DNA of 64,000 nt from Lutibacter oricola (GTDB lineage Bacteria; Bacteroidota; Bacteroidia; Flavobacteriales; Flavobacteriaceae): the NCBI RefSeq assembly GCF_900106565.1, contig NZ_FNNJ01000002.1:422786-486785 (forward strand), given 5' to 3'. Below, in pieces: positions 45,966 to 54,328 of the stretch. Position numbers and translations under genes: made by a program. How positions within the stretch are numbered: position 1 is the stretch's first letter; each line of letters starts with the position of its first letter. Below the pieces are notes generated by a model. It worked only from the letters and a program-made list of their open reading frames with translations. It was not told where the DNA came from and searched no databases.

Positions 45966-46262
45966 ATAAGTAGACCGTCTTATCGCTCATTTATGAGAGG
46001 AAAGTCCGGACACCACAGAGTAGCATAGCGGATAACATCCGTCCAGCGTAAGTTGAGGACAAGTGCAACAGAAAGCAAGTACAGTTCGGCTGTAGTGAAA
46101 CCAGGTAAACTCTATGCGGTGCAATGTCACGTATATTGAAATTTTAAAGTCACTCGCTTTATTTCAAGGGGTAGGCAGCTAAAACTACTAAGTAATTTTT
46201 AGTTTAGATAAATGATAAGAGCTTCTTTGAAGTACAAAATCCGGCTTATAGGTCTACTTATT
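45966..46262 (+). ncRNA. rnpB: RNase P RNA
   Basis: The catalytic RNA that matures tRNA 5' ends. The terminal helix P1 forms from aataagtagacc (about 45966) and ggtctacttatt (to about 46262). The universally conserved gaggaaagtccggac (from about 45997) follows P3. The downstream cagaaagcaagtac and gtgaaaccaggtaaactc segments and the closing aaaatccggcttataggtc complete the core. It is about 297 nt; ends are set by the P1 pairing. Confidence 0.95.
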
Positions 46263-46497
46263 TTTTTCGAATATATTATATTTACAACGTTTTCGCACTC
46301 ATTTTTTGTAGTATTGTAAAAAATAAGGGTTCGAGATATTTATATCTTTAAAAATACGCTATGTTTTATATAAACTTCAATTCAAATCTCCTTTTTTTGT
46401 AACTTCGCTTAGTTAAATTAACAATAAAAACGATTCTAAAATGTAGGCTTTTGATAATTTAATTATTAAAGCCAGATTAAAAAATTTCAGAAACATT

Positions 46498-49275
46498 ATG
46501 AGTATATATAAAGATTACATTAAACAGATTGAAGAAAGAAAAAGTTTAGGACTTCATCCACAACCAATTGACGGAGCTGACTTACTAAGTGAAATTATTG
46601 ATCAAATAAAAGATTTAAATAATGAATACAGGAAAGAGTCTTTAAATTTCTTTATATACAATGTTTTACCAGGTACAACTAGTGCTGCAGGTGTTAAAGC
46701 TACCTTTTTAAAAGAAATTATTTTAGGTAAAGAAATAGTTGAAGAAATTTCTTCTGATTTTGCTTTTGAGCAATTATCTCATATGAAAGGTGGACCTTCA
46801 GTAGAAGTTTTATTAGATTTAGCTTTAGGAAATGATACAGCTATTGCAAAACAAGCGGCAGAAGTTTTAAAAACTCAAGTGTTCTTATACGAAGCCGATA
46901 CAGAACAATTAGAAAAAGCATATAAAAATGGTAACGCAATTGCTAAAGAATTAATAGAGAGTTATTCTCAAGCAGAGTTCTTTACTAAATTACCAGAAGT
47001 TGAAGAAGAAATCGAAATTGTAACTTTTGTAGCTGGTATTGGTGATATTTCTACAGATTTATTGTCTCCAGGTGCAGATGCGCATTCAAGATCGGATCGT
47101 GAATTGCACGGACAGTGTATGTTTGAGCATAATAAAGAAATGCAAAATGATTTATTAGCTTTAAAAGAAAAACATCCAGATAAGCGTGTAATGCTTATTG
47201 CTGACAAAGGAACAATGGGAGTAGGATCTTCAAGAATGTCTGGTGTAAATAACGTTGCATTATGGACAGGTATTTCTTCAAGTCCATATGTGCCATTTAT
47301 TAATATTGCACCAGTAATTGCTGGTACAAATGGAATTGCACCAATTTTTTTAACTACCGTTGGAGTTACAGGAGGTATAGGTATTGATTTAAAAAACTGG
47401 GTAAAGCAAAAAGATGCTGATGGAAATACAATAGTTGATGAAGAAGGAGAAGCAATTTTGAAAGAAGAGTATTCTGTAGCAACAGGAACAGTACTTACTA
47501 TAAATACAAAAAAGAAAAAATTATACAAAGGAGATAAAGAATTAAAAGATATTTCTACTGCTTTAACGCCACCAAAAATGGAGTTTATTAAAGCAGGAGG
47601 TTCTTATGCTGTTGTTTTCGGTAAAAAATTACAAACGTTTGCTTGTAAAGTTTTAGGAATTGATGTTCCTCAAGTTTATGCAGCATCAAAAGAGGTTTCT
47701 ATTGAAGGTCAAGGGTTAACTGCTGTTGAAAAAATATTTAACAAAAATGCAGTTGGAACAACTCCAGGAAAAACATTACACGCAGGTTCTAATGTAAGAG
47801 TTGAAGTAAATATTGTTGGTTCTCAAGATACTACAGGTTTAATGACTTCTCAAGAATTAGAAATGATGGCTGCTACTGTTATTTCTCCAATTGTAGATTG
47901 TGGTTACCAATCAGGATGTCATACAGCTTCTGTTTGGGATGATAAATCTAAAGCTAATATTCCACGTTTAATGAAGTTTATGAATGACTTTGGATTAGTT
48001 ACTGCACGTGACCCTAAAGGGAAATATTTTCCAATGACAGATGTTATTCATAAAGTATTAAATGATATTGCTGTAGATGATTGGGATGTTATTATTGGTG
48101 GAGATTCACATACACGTATGGCAAAAGGAGTTGCTTTTGGAGCAGATTCAGGAACAGTTGCCTTAGCTTTGGCTACAGGAGAGGCAACTATGCCAATTCC
48201 AGAATCGGTAAAGGTTACGTTTAAAGGAGAAATGAAACCTTACATGGATTTCCGTGATGTTGTTCACGCTACTCAAGAGCAAATGCTAGATCAGTTTGAT
48301 GGAGAAAATGTTTTCCAAGGAAAAATTATAGAAGTACATATTGGTACTCTAACATCAGATCAAGCATTTACATTTACAGATTGGACTGCTGAAATGAAAG
48401 CAAAAGCATCTATCTGTATTTCTGAAGATGAAACTTTAATTGAATCATTAGAAATTTCTAGAGATCGTATTCAAATTATGATTGATAAGGGTATGGACAA
48501 CCCTAAGCAAGATCTTAAAGGATTAGTTGATAAGGCTAATAATCGTATTTCAGAAATTAAAACAGGAACTAATTCTGCTTTAAAACCAGATGCTGATGCT
48601 AAATATTATCAAGAAGTTGTTATTGACTTAGATAAAATTGTTGAACCAATGATTGCAGATCCAGATGTTAATAATGAAGATGTATCTAAGCGTTACACGC
48701 ACGATAATATTCAACCATTATCTTTTTACGGAGGAACTAAAAAAGTAGATTTAGGTTTTATCGGTTCTTGTATGATTCATAAAGGAGATATGAAAATATT
48801 AGCTCAAATGTTAAAAAACATTGAGAAACAACAAGGAGAAGTAGTATTTAATGCGCCTCTAGTTGTTGCACCTCCAACATATAATATTGTAGATGAATTA
48901 AAAGAAGAAGGAGATTGGGATGTGTTAGTAAAATATTCTGGATTTGAGTTTGACGATAGTGCACCAAAAGGTTTGGCTCGTACTAAATATGAAAATATGT
49001 TGTACCTAGAACGTCCAGGATGTAATTTATGTATGGGTAATCAAGAAAAAGCTGAACCAGGAGATACGGTAATGGCAACTTCTACACGTTTATTTCAAGG
49101 TAGAGTTGTAAAAGATGCAGATGGTAAAAAAGGTGAATCTTTATTATCTTCAACTCCAGTAGTAGTATTATCTACAATTTTAGGTAGAACTCCAACTATG
49201 GCAGAATATGAAGCTGCTGTAGATGGTATTGTTTTAACTAAATTTAAACCTTCTAAAAAAAGGTTAGTAAAATAA
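46498..49275 (+). CDS. acnB: Bifunctional aconitate hydratase 2 / 2-methylisocitrate dehydratase
   Basis: The TCA-cycle enzyme isomerising citrate and isocitrate. The 925 residues show the AcnB order: an N-terminal HEAT-like helical domain, the swivel domain, then the Fe-S domains. Cluster ligands lie in GFIGSCMIHKGD and RPGCNLCMGNQ; substrate loops include DSHTRMAKGVAFGADSG. The 222-base gap after rnpB contains no further gene. A terminator follows. Confidence 0.95.
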   Translation: MSIYKDYIKQIEERKSLGLHPQPIDGADLLSEIIDQIKDLNNEYRKESLNFFIYNVLPGTTSAAGVKATFLKEIILGKEIVEEISSDFAFEQLSHMKGGPSVEVLLDLALGNDTAIAKQAAEVLKTQVFLYEADTEQLEKAYKNGNAIAKELIESYSQAEFFTKLPEVEEEIEIVTFVAGIGDISTDLLSPGADAHSRSDRELHGQCMFEHNKEMQNDLLALKEKHPDKRVMLIADKGTMGVGSSRMSGVNNVALWTGISSSPYVPFINIAPVIAGTNGIAPIFLTTVGVTGGIGIDLKNWVKQKDADGNTIVDEEGEAILKEEYSVATGTVLTINTKKKKLYKGDKELKDISTALTPPKMEFIKAGGSYAVVFGKKLQTFACKVLGIDVPQVYAASKEVSIEGQGLTAVEKIFNKNAVGTTPGKTLHAGSNVRVEVNIVGSQDTTGLMTSQELEMMAATVISPIVDCGYQSGCHTASVWDDKSKANIPRLMKFMNDFGLVTARDPKGKYFPMTDVIHKVLNDIAVDDWDVIIGGDSHTRMAKGVAFGADSGTVALALATGEATMPIPESVKVTFKGEMKPYMDFRDVVHATQEQMLDQFDGENVFQGKIIEVHIGTLTSDQAFTFTDWTAEMKAKASICISEDETLIESLEISRDRIQIMIDKGMDNPKQDLKGLVDKANNRISEIKTGTNSALKPDADAKYYQEVVIDLDKIVEPMIADPDVNNEDVSKRYTHDNIQPLSFYGGTKKVDLGFIGSCMIHKGDMKILAQMLKNIEKQQGEVVFNAPLVVAPPTYNIVDELKEEGDWDVLVKYSGFEFDDSAPKGLARTKYENMLYLERPGCNLCMGNQEKAEPGDTVMATSTRLFQGRVVKDADGKKGESLLSSTPVVVLSTILGRTPTMAEYEAAVDGIVLTKFKPSKKRLVK

Positions 49276-49295
49276 TTAAAAAAGCATATTTTTTT

Positions 49296-49326
49296 AAAGC
49301 CTAAGTTTTAAAACTTAGGCTTTTTT
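49296..49326 (+). terminator. acnB terminator
   Basis: A 10-bp perfect stem (49296-49305 with 49314-49323), AT loop, then six Ts. Confidence 0.9.
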
Positions 49327-49574
49327 GTATTATTACAGGTGTTCAATTGTAATAATGATCTAGGATTATGGGTAAAATTGAATTAATCATAATTTTATAA
49401 TTATTTATAGTCAAATAGGAGTGCTATATCCTCTTTTTTTTATATCTTAAACAAAGAGATTTCAGCCAAAGACAACTAACTATAAGTGATTGAATTTCAA
49501 GCAATAAAAAATCGATAATTCTAACGATTTCGTAATAAAAGATGCTAATTACTAGGTGTCTAAGGCTTTTCATC

Positions 49575-49582
49575 TAATTTTG
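49575..49582 (+). promoter_or_regulatory. glg operon promoter -7 element
   Basis: TAATTTTG fits TAnnTTTG, 25 bases before the glgA start. No TTG at the -33 position was found. Confidence 0.5.
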
Positions 49583-49607
49583 TAACAATAAAATAATTGT
49601 AAATTTT

Positions 49608-51032
49608 ATGAAAATACTTCATATTAGTGCAGAATGCTATCCTATAGCTAAAGTAGGAGGATTAGCTGATGTAGTAGGTTCGTTGCCTAAATATCAAAAT
49701 AACCAAAATGTTACTTCAGAAGTTATAATGCCATATTATAACAACAAGTTTACAAACCAAAATGAATTTAAATCTATTTATGAAGGAAAAGTAAATTTAG
49801 ATGTAAATGAATATGAATTTAGAATTTTAACACCAACAAGTATTGATTTAGGTTACAACTTATTTTTGGTGGATATACCTGAATTATTATTTAAAGATTA
49901 TGTGTATTCGAATGATGATACAGAACGTTTTTTTGCATTTCAGTTAGCAGTACTTAATTGGGTAACTATTTGGGAAAATAAACCAACTACTTTACATTGC
50001 CACGACCACCATACTGGGTTAATTCCTTTTTTAATCTCAGAATCATATGTATACAGTGATTTAAAGGATATTCCTACAGTTTTTACCATACATAATGCAC
50101 AATATCAGGGTTGGTTTTCACATGATAAAGTGAATATGTTTCCTGAGTTTAATTTTGACCACGTTGGTTTGTTAGATTGGGGAGGAAGCATAAATCCTTT
50201 AGCAGCAGCAATTAAATGCGCGTGGAAAGTTAATACAGTGTCACCTAGTTATATGGAGGAATTAAAGTTTGAAGCGAATGGATTAGAACATTTATTAAGT
50301 GCTGAAAGTGAAAAATGTGTTGGTATTTTAAATGGAATTGATACTGATGTTTGGAATCCAGAAACTGATTCATATTTAATTAAAAATTATAAAACTAGTA
50401 CGGTACAATCTGGTAGTAAGGAAAATAAAAAATGGCTTTGTAATGAGTTTAATTTAGATGAGAAAAAACCATTATTTGCTTTTATTGGTAGATTAGTAGG
50501 GGAAAAGGGCTCTGATTTGTTTCCTGAAGTTTTTAGAGCTGTATTAGAAAAAAATGAATGTAATATATTGTTGTTAGGCTCTGGTAATAATGAAGTTGAA
50601 AATGCTTTAAATGAATTAAAAGGTGATTTTGAAGGCACATATAACGCTTTTATAGGTTATGATGAGCGTTTGTCTCATATTATTTATGCAGGAGCAGATT
50701 TTCTTTTAATGCCATCGCGTGTTGAACCTTGTGGATTAAATCAAATGTATTCATTAAGGTACGGAACCATTCCTGTTGTTAGAAGTATTGGAGGTTTAAA
50801 AGATACTGTAATCGATATTTCAAAAGAAAATGGATTTGGAATTTGTCATAATGAAGTAAATAAAGAAGAAATTGTAACAGCAATTGACAGGGCTGTTGAA
50901 TTATATAAAAATCAAACAGCATATAAAAAACACAGAAAAAATATTATGAGCATTGACCATTCGTGGGGTGCTTCAGCAAAAGAATATATAAACTTATACC
51001 AAAATTTAAAAACCGAAAATTATGCCGAGTAA
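49608..51032 (+). CDS. glgA: Glycogen synthase (GT5)
   Basis: Adds glucose from ADP-glucose to growing alpha-1,4-glucan. The 474-residue GT-B fold begins MKILHISAECYPIAKVGG; K15-G18 is the ADP-glucose KxGG motif. FIGRLVGEKGSDL and the nucleotide-sugar motif MPSRVEPCGLNQMYSLRYG are in the C-terminal lobe. First gene of the glg operon; it overlaps glgC by 11 bases. Confidence 0.95.
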   Translation: MKILHISAECYPIAKVGGLADVVGSLPKYQNNQNVTSEVIMPYYNNKFTNQNEFKSIYEGKVNLDVNEYEFRILTPTSIDLGYNLFLVDIPELLFKDYVYSNDDTERFFAFQLAVLNWVTIWENKPTTLHCHDHHTGLIPFLISESYVYSDLKDIPTVFTIHNAQYQGWFSHDKVNMFPEFNFDHVGLLDWGGSINPLAAAIKCAWKVNTVSPSYMEELKFEANGLEHLLSAESEKCVGILNGIDTDVWNPETDSYLIKNYKTSTVQSGSKENKKWLCNEFNLDEKKPLFAFIGRLVGEKGSDLFPEVFRAVLEKNECNILLLGSGNNEVENALNELKGDFEGTYNAFIGYDERLSHIIYAGADFLLMPSRVEPCGLNQMYSLRYGTIPVVRSIGGLKDTVIDISKENGFGICHNEVNKEEIVTAIDRAVELYKNQTAYKKHRKNIMSIDHSWGASAKEYINLYQNLKTENYAE

Positions 51033-52278
51033 AGTATTATCAATTATTTTAGGTGGTGGGCAAGGATCCCGATTATATCCTCTTACAAAAGCGAGATCTA
51101 AACCAGCTGTACCAATAGCAGGTAAATATAGATTGGTTGATATCCCTATTTCAAACTGTATTAATTCAGAAATCAAACGTATTTTTGTCCTAACTCAATT
51201 TAATTCTGCTTCACTAAATAGGCATATTAAAAACACTTATCACTTTAGTTTTTTTAGTTCAGCTTTTGTAGATGTTTTAGCAGCAGAACAAACACCAGGA
51301 AATGATGGTTGGTTTCAAGGAACAGCCGATGCTGTTAGACAAAGTATGCATCACTTTTTAGAACACGATTTTGATTATGCATTGATTTTATCAGGAGATC
51401 AATTGTATCAAATGGACTTTAATGAAATGGTAAAAGCGCATAAAAAGAATAAAGCTGAAATTTCTATAGCTACAATTCCTGTTAATGCAAAAGACGCTAC
51501 TTCATTTGGTATTTTAAAAACAAATGATAAAAATAAAATAACATCATTTATAGAAAAACCAGAAGCTAAACTATTACCAGACTGGACTTCAGAAGTAAGT
51601 GATGAGATGAAAGGTGAAGGTAGAAATTATTTAGCTTCTATGGGTATTTATATTTTTAATAGAGATCTTTTAGTTAAATTAATGGATAACCCAGATACTA
51701 TAGATTTTGGTAAAGAAATTATACCACAAGCAATAGAAACTAATAGAGTATATAGCCATCAATATGAAGGTTATTGGACAGATATTGGAAATATTGATTC
51801 ATTTTTTGAAGCTAATTTAGGTTTAACTGATGAATTTCCAAAGTTTGATTTATATAGCAGAGAAAAGCGTATTTATACACATGCCAGAATGTTACCTACA
51901 ACAAAAGTATCAGGTACAAATTTAGATAAAACTGTAATTGCTGAAGGTTGTATTATTAACGCAAGTAAAATTCAACATTCTGTAATTGGAATTCGTTCAA
52001 AAATCGACGCAGAATCTACGGTAATTAATACCTATATGATGGGTAGTGATTTTTATCAGCCATTAGAAGAAATAATGGACGATAATATTATTTCAATGGG
52101 AATTGGAAAAAGATGCTTTATTAAAAATGCGATATTAGATAAAAACTGTTGTATTGGCGATGACGTTAGAATTAATGGAGAAGATTTAAAAGACCATGAA
52201 ACGGATACTTATGTAGTAAGAGACGGTATTGTTGTGGTTAAAAAAGGAGCGATAATTACTAATGGAACAATAATATAA
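51022..52278 (+). CDS. glgC: Glucose-1-phosphate adenylyltransferase
   Basis: Makes ADP-glucose from ATP and glucose-1-phosphate, the regulated step of glycogen synthesis. The 418 residues have LGGGQGSRLYPLTKARSKPAVP at the N-terminus, a catalytic-site SGDQLYQMDF (Asp in SGDQ), FIEKP for sugar phosphate, YWTDIGNIDSF, and a left-handed beta-helix C-terminus with allosteric residues. It is coupled to glgA by overlap, with glgB three bases downstream. Confidence 0.95.
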   Translation: MPSKVLSIILGGGQGSRLYPLTKARSKPAVPIAGKYRLVDIPISNCINSEIKRIFVLTQFNSASLNRHIKNTYHFSFFSSAFVDVLAAEQTPGNDGWFQGTADAVRQSMHHFLEHDFDYALILSGDQLYQMDFNEMVKAHKKNKAEISIATIPVNAKDATSFGILKTNDKNKITSFIEKPEAKLLPDWTSEVSDEMKGEGRNYLASMGIYIFNRDLLVKLMDNPDTIDFGKEIIPQAIETNRVYSHQYEGYWTDIGNIDSFFEANLGLTDEFPKFDLYSREKRIYTHARMLPTTKVSGTNLDKTVIAEGCIINASKIQHSVIGIRSKIDAESTVINTYMMGSDFYQPLEEIMDDNIISMGIGKRCFIKNAILDKNCCIGDDVRINGEDLKDHETDTYVVRDGIVVVKKGAIITNGTII

Positions 52279-52281
52279 TAC

Positions 52282-54189
52282 ATGGGGAAAGTAATAGCAC
52301 ATAGCCTTTTTACTGACTTTGATGTAGACTTATTTAAATCTGGTAAGCATTACCGTTTGTACAAGAAATTCGGATCTCATATAACTACTGTTAACGGAGT
52401 TGAAGGAACTTATTTTGCAGTTTGGGCACCAAGCGCAAACCAAGTTTCTGTAGTAGGTGATTTCAATTTTTGGAATGATGGTGAGTTTAAACTAAATGTA
52501 CGTTGGGATTCTTCTGGTATTTGGGAAGGTTTTATTCCTAAAATAGGAAAAGGAAACTTATATAAATATAAAATTCATTCAAATAATAGTGGAATAGTTA
52601 CAGAAAAGGCCGATCCATATTCAAGAAGAAATGAACATCCACCAAGTACAGCATCCGTAATTTGGGATGATGATTACACTTGGAAGGATAAAAAATGGAT
52701 GAAAAACAGAAAAAAGAACAACGCATTAGATGCGCCTTATTCTGTTTATGAAGTTCATTTAGGTTCTTGGAGAAGAAAAATGGAAGAAGATAGGTCACTA
52801 TCATATTTTGAATTGGCAGATGAATTGGTTTCTTATGTTAAAGAAATGAATTTTACACATGTTGAGTTAATGCCAATTATGGAATATCCTTATGATCCTT
52901 CTTGGGGATATCAATTAACAGGTTATTATGCACCTACGTGTAGATTTGGTTATCCAGAAGAGTTTAAATTGTTGGTTGATAAGCTTCATCAAAATGGAAT
53001 AGGTCTAATTTTAGATTGGGTACCTTCTCATTTTCCTAGTGATGATCACGGTTTAGGATTTTTTGATGGATCTCATTTATACGAACATCCAGACCGTAAG
53101 AAAGGATATCATCCAGATTGGAAAAGTTTAATTTTTAATTATGAAAGAAACGAAGTTCGTTCATTTTTAATTAGTAATGCAATTTATTGGCTAGAGCAAT
53201 ACCACGCAGATGGTTTACGTGTAGATGCTGTTGCATCTATGCTATTTTTAGATTACTCTAGAGAAGATGGAGAGTGGGAACCAAATGAATATGGAGGTAA
53301 AGAAAACTTAGCGGCAATTTCATTCTTAAAAGAATTGAACGAAGAAGTTTATAAATCTTTTCCAGATGTTCAAACAATTGCTGAAGAATCTACTGCATTT
53401 CCAATGGTATCGCAACCAACTTTTATGGGTGGTTTAGGATTTGGAATGAAATGGATGATGGGATGGATGCATGATACGTTAAAATACTTTGGTAAAGATC
53501 CAATGTTTAGAAGTCATCATCAAAACGATATAACTTTTAGTTTAGCATATGCTTTTACTGAAAACTTTATGTTACCTCTTTCTCATGATGAAGTAGTTTA
53601 TGGTAAAAATTCAATTTTAGGACGAATGCCTGGAGATGAATGGCAACGTTTTGCTAATTTACGTTTACTTTATGGTTATATGTTTACACACCCAGGAACA
53701 AAGCTATTGTTTATGGGAAGTGAATTTGGACAATATGAAGAATGGGATTTTCAAGGAAGCTTAGATTGGAATTTATTAGAATTTGATCCACATAAAAAAA
53801 CAAAAGCTTTTTATAAAGATTTAAATAAATTTTATAAAACGAACCCAGCATTATTTGAAAAAGGATTTTCTAACGAAGGTTTTGAATGGATTAGTTTAGA
53901 TGACTCTCAAAATTCGGTTATTTCATTTATAAGAAAAGGAAATAAAGAAGAAGAAAATTTAGTAGTGGTTTGTAATTTTACACCTGCAGTTATTGATAGT
54001 TATAAAATTGGATTACCTACCGAGAATAAATTAAAAGAGGTATTTAATAGTGATAAAAAGAAGTATGGAGGAAGTGGAATTACTAATTCTAAATTAATAA
54101 AAGCAGAAAAGGATTCTTGGAATGGAAAGCCATACTCCGCCGAAATTAAGCTATCTCCGTTAGGAATAACCATTTTTGAGTTAAAATAA
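52282..54189 (+). CDS. glgB: 1,4-alpha-glucan branching enzyme (GH13)
   Basis: Introduces alpha-1,6 branches. The 635 residues have a CBM48 N-terminus (GTYFAVWAPSANQVSVVGDFN), the GH13 barrel and a C-terminal beta domain. Catalytic residues are the nucleophile Asp in DGLRVDAVASML, the acid/base Glu in IAEEST and the stabilising Asp in LSHDEVVYGK. Third gene of the glg operon, ending at a strong terminator. Confidence 0.95.
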   Translation: MGKVIAHSLFTDFDVDLFKSGKHYRLYKKFGSHITTVNGVEGTYFAVWAPSANQVSVVGDFNFWNDGEFKLNVRWDSSGIWEGFIPKIGKGNLYKYKIHSNNSGIVTEKADPYSRRNEHPPSTASVIWDDDYTWKDKKWMKNRKKNNALDAPYSVYEVHLGSWRRKMEEDRSLSYFELADELVSYVKEMNFTHVELMPIMEYPYDPSWGYQLTGYYAPTCRFGYPEEFKLLVDKLHQNGIGLILDWVPSHFPSDDHGLGFFDGSHLYEHPDRKKGYHPDWKSLIFNYERNEVRSFLISNAIYWLEQYHADGLRVDAVASMLFLDYSREDGEWEPNEYGGKENLAAISFLKELNEEVYKSFPDVQTIAEESTAFPMVSQPTFMGGLGFGMKWMMGWMHDTLKYFGKDPMFRSHHQNDITFSLAYAFTENFMLPLSHDEVVYGKNSILGRMPGDEWQRFANLRLLYGYMFTHPGTKLLFMGSEFGQYEEWDFQGSLDWNLLEFDPHKKTKAFYKDLNKFYKTNPALFEKGFSNEGFEWISLDDSQNSVISFIRKGNKEEENLVVVCNFTPAVIDSYKIGLPTENKLKEVFNSDKKKYGGSGITNSKLIKAEKDSWNGKPYSAEIKLSPLGITIFELK

Positions 54190-54216
54190 CATCAAAATTA
54201 GGAGTAACATAAAAAG

Positions 54217-54260
54217 CATCAATAATTTTACCATAAACATAAAATTATTGATGTTTTTTT
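54217..54260 (+). terminator. glg operon terminator
   Basis: A perfect 14-bp stem (54217-54230 with 54240-54253), 9-nt loop and seven Ts. Confidence 0.9.
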
Positions 54261-54295
54261 AATGAATAAAAGAGCTTCAAAATATTAAAAATTAG

Positions 54296-54303
54296 TAGGT
54301 TTG
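54296..54303 (+). promoter_or_regulatory. GH31 gene promoter -7 element
   Basis: TAGGTTTG fits TAnnTTTG, 25 bases before the start. So the GH31 gene probably has its own transcript after the glg terminator. Confidence 0.45.
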
Positions 54304-54328
54304 CAGTTCGATTAAATGAGATAAGATT

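Larger units (their letters stand above)
49276..49607. other. Intergenic region between acnB and glgA
   Basis: 332 bases without a credible gene. It starts with the acnB terminator (49296-49326) and ends with a TAATTTTG promoter element (49575-49582). The middle has a weak hairpin (aggagtgctatatcct) followed by a run of eight Ts near 49440, otherwise plain AT-rich sequence. Confidence 0.5.

Noticed and set aside
46968..47528. A 186-codon open frame antisense to acnB
   Set aside because: It lies wholly inside a well-supported core gene, has low-complexity Ser/Ile/Phe/Pro-rich content typical of reverse-strand AT-rich coding DNA, and shows no family motif.
49430..49470. Possible extra terminator or small RNA before glgA
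   Set aside because: The stem is only about 4 bp (agga/tcct) although a run of eight Ts follows; too weak to list as a feature.
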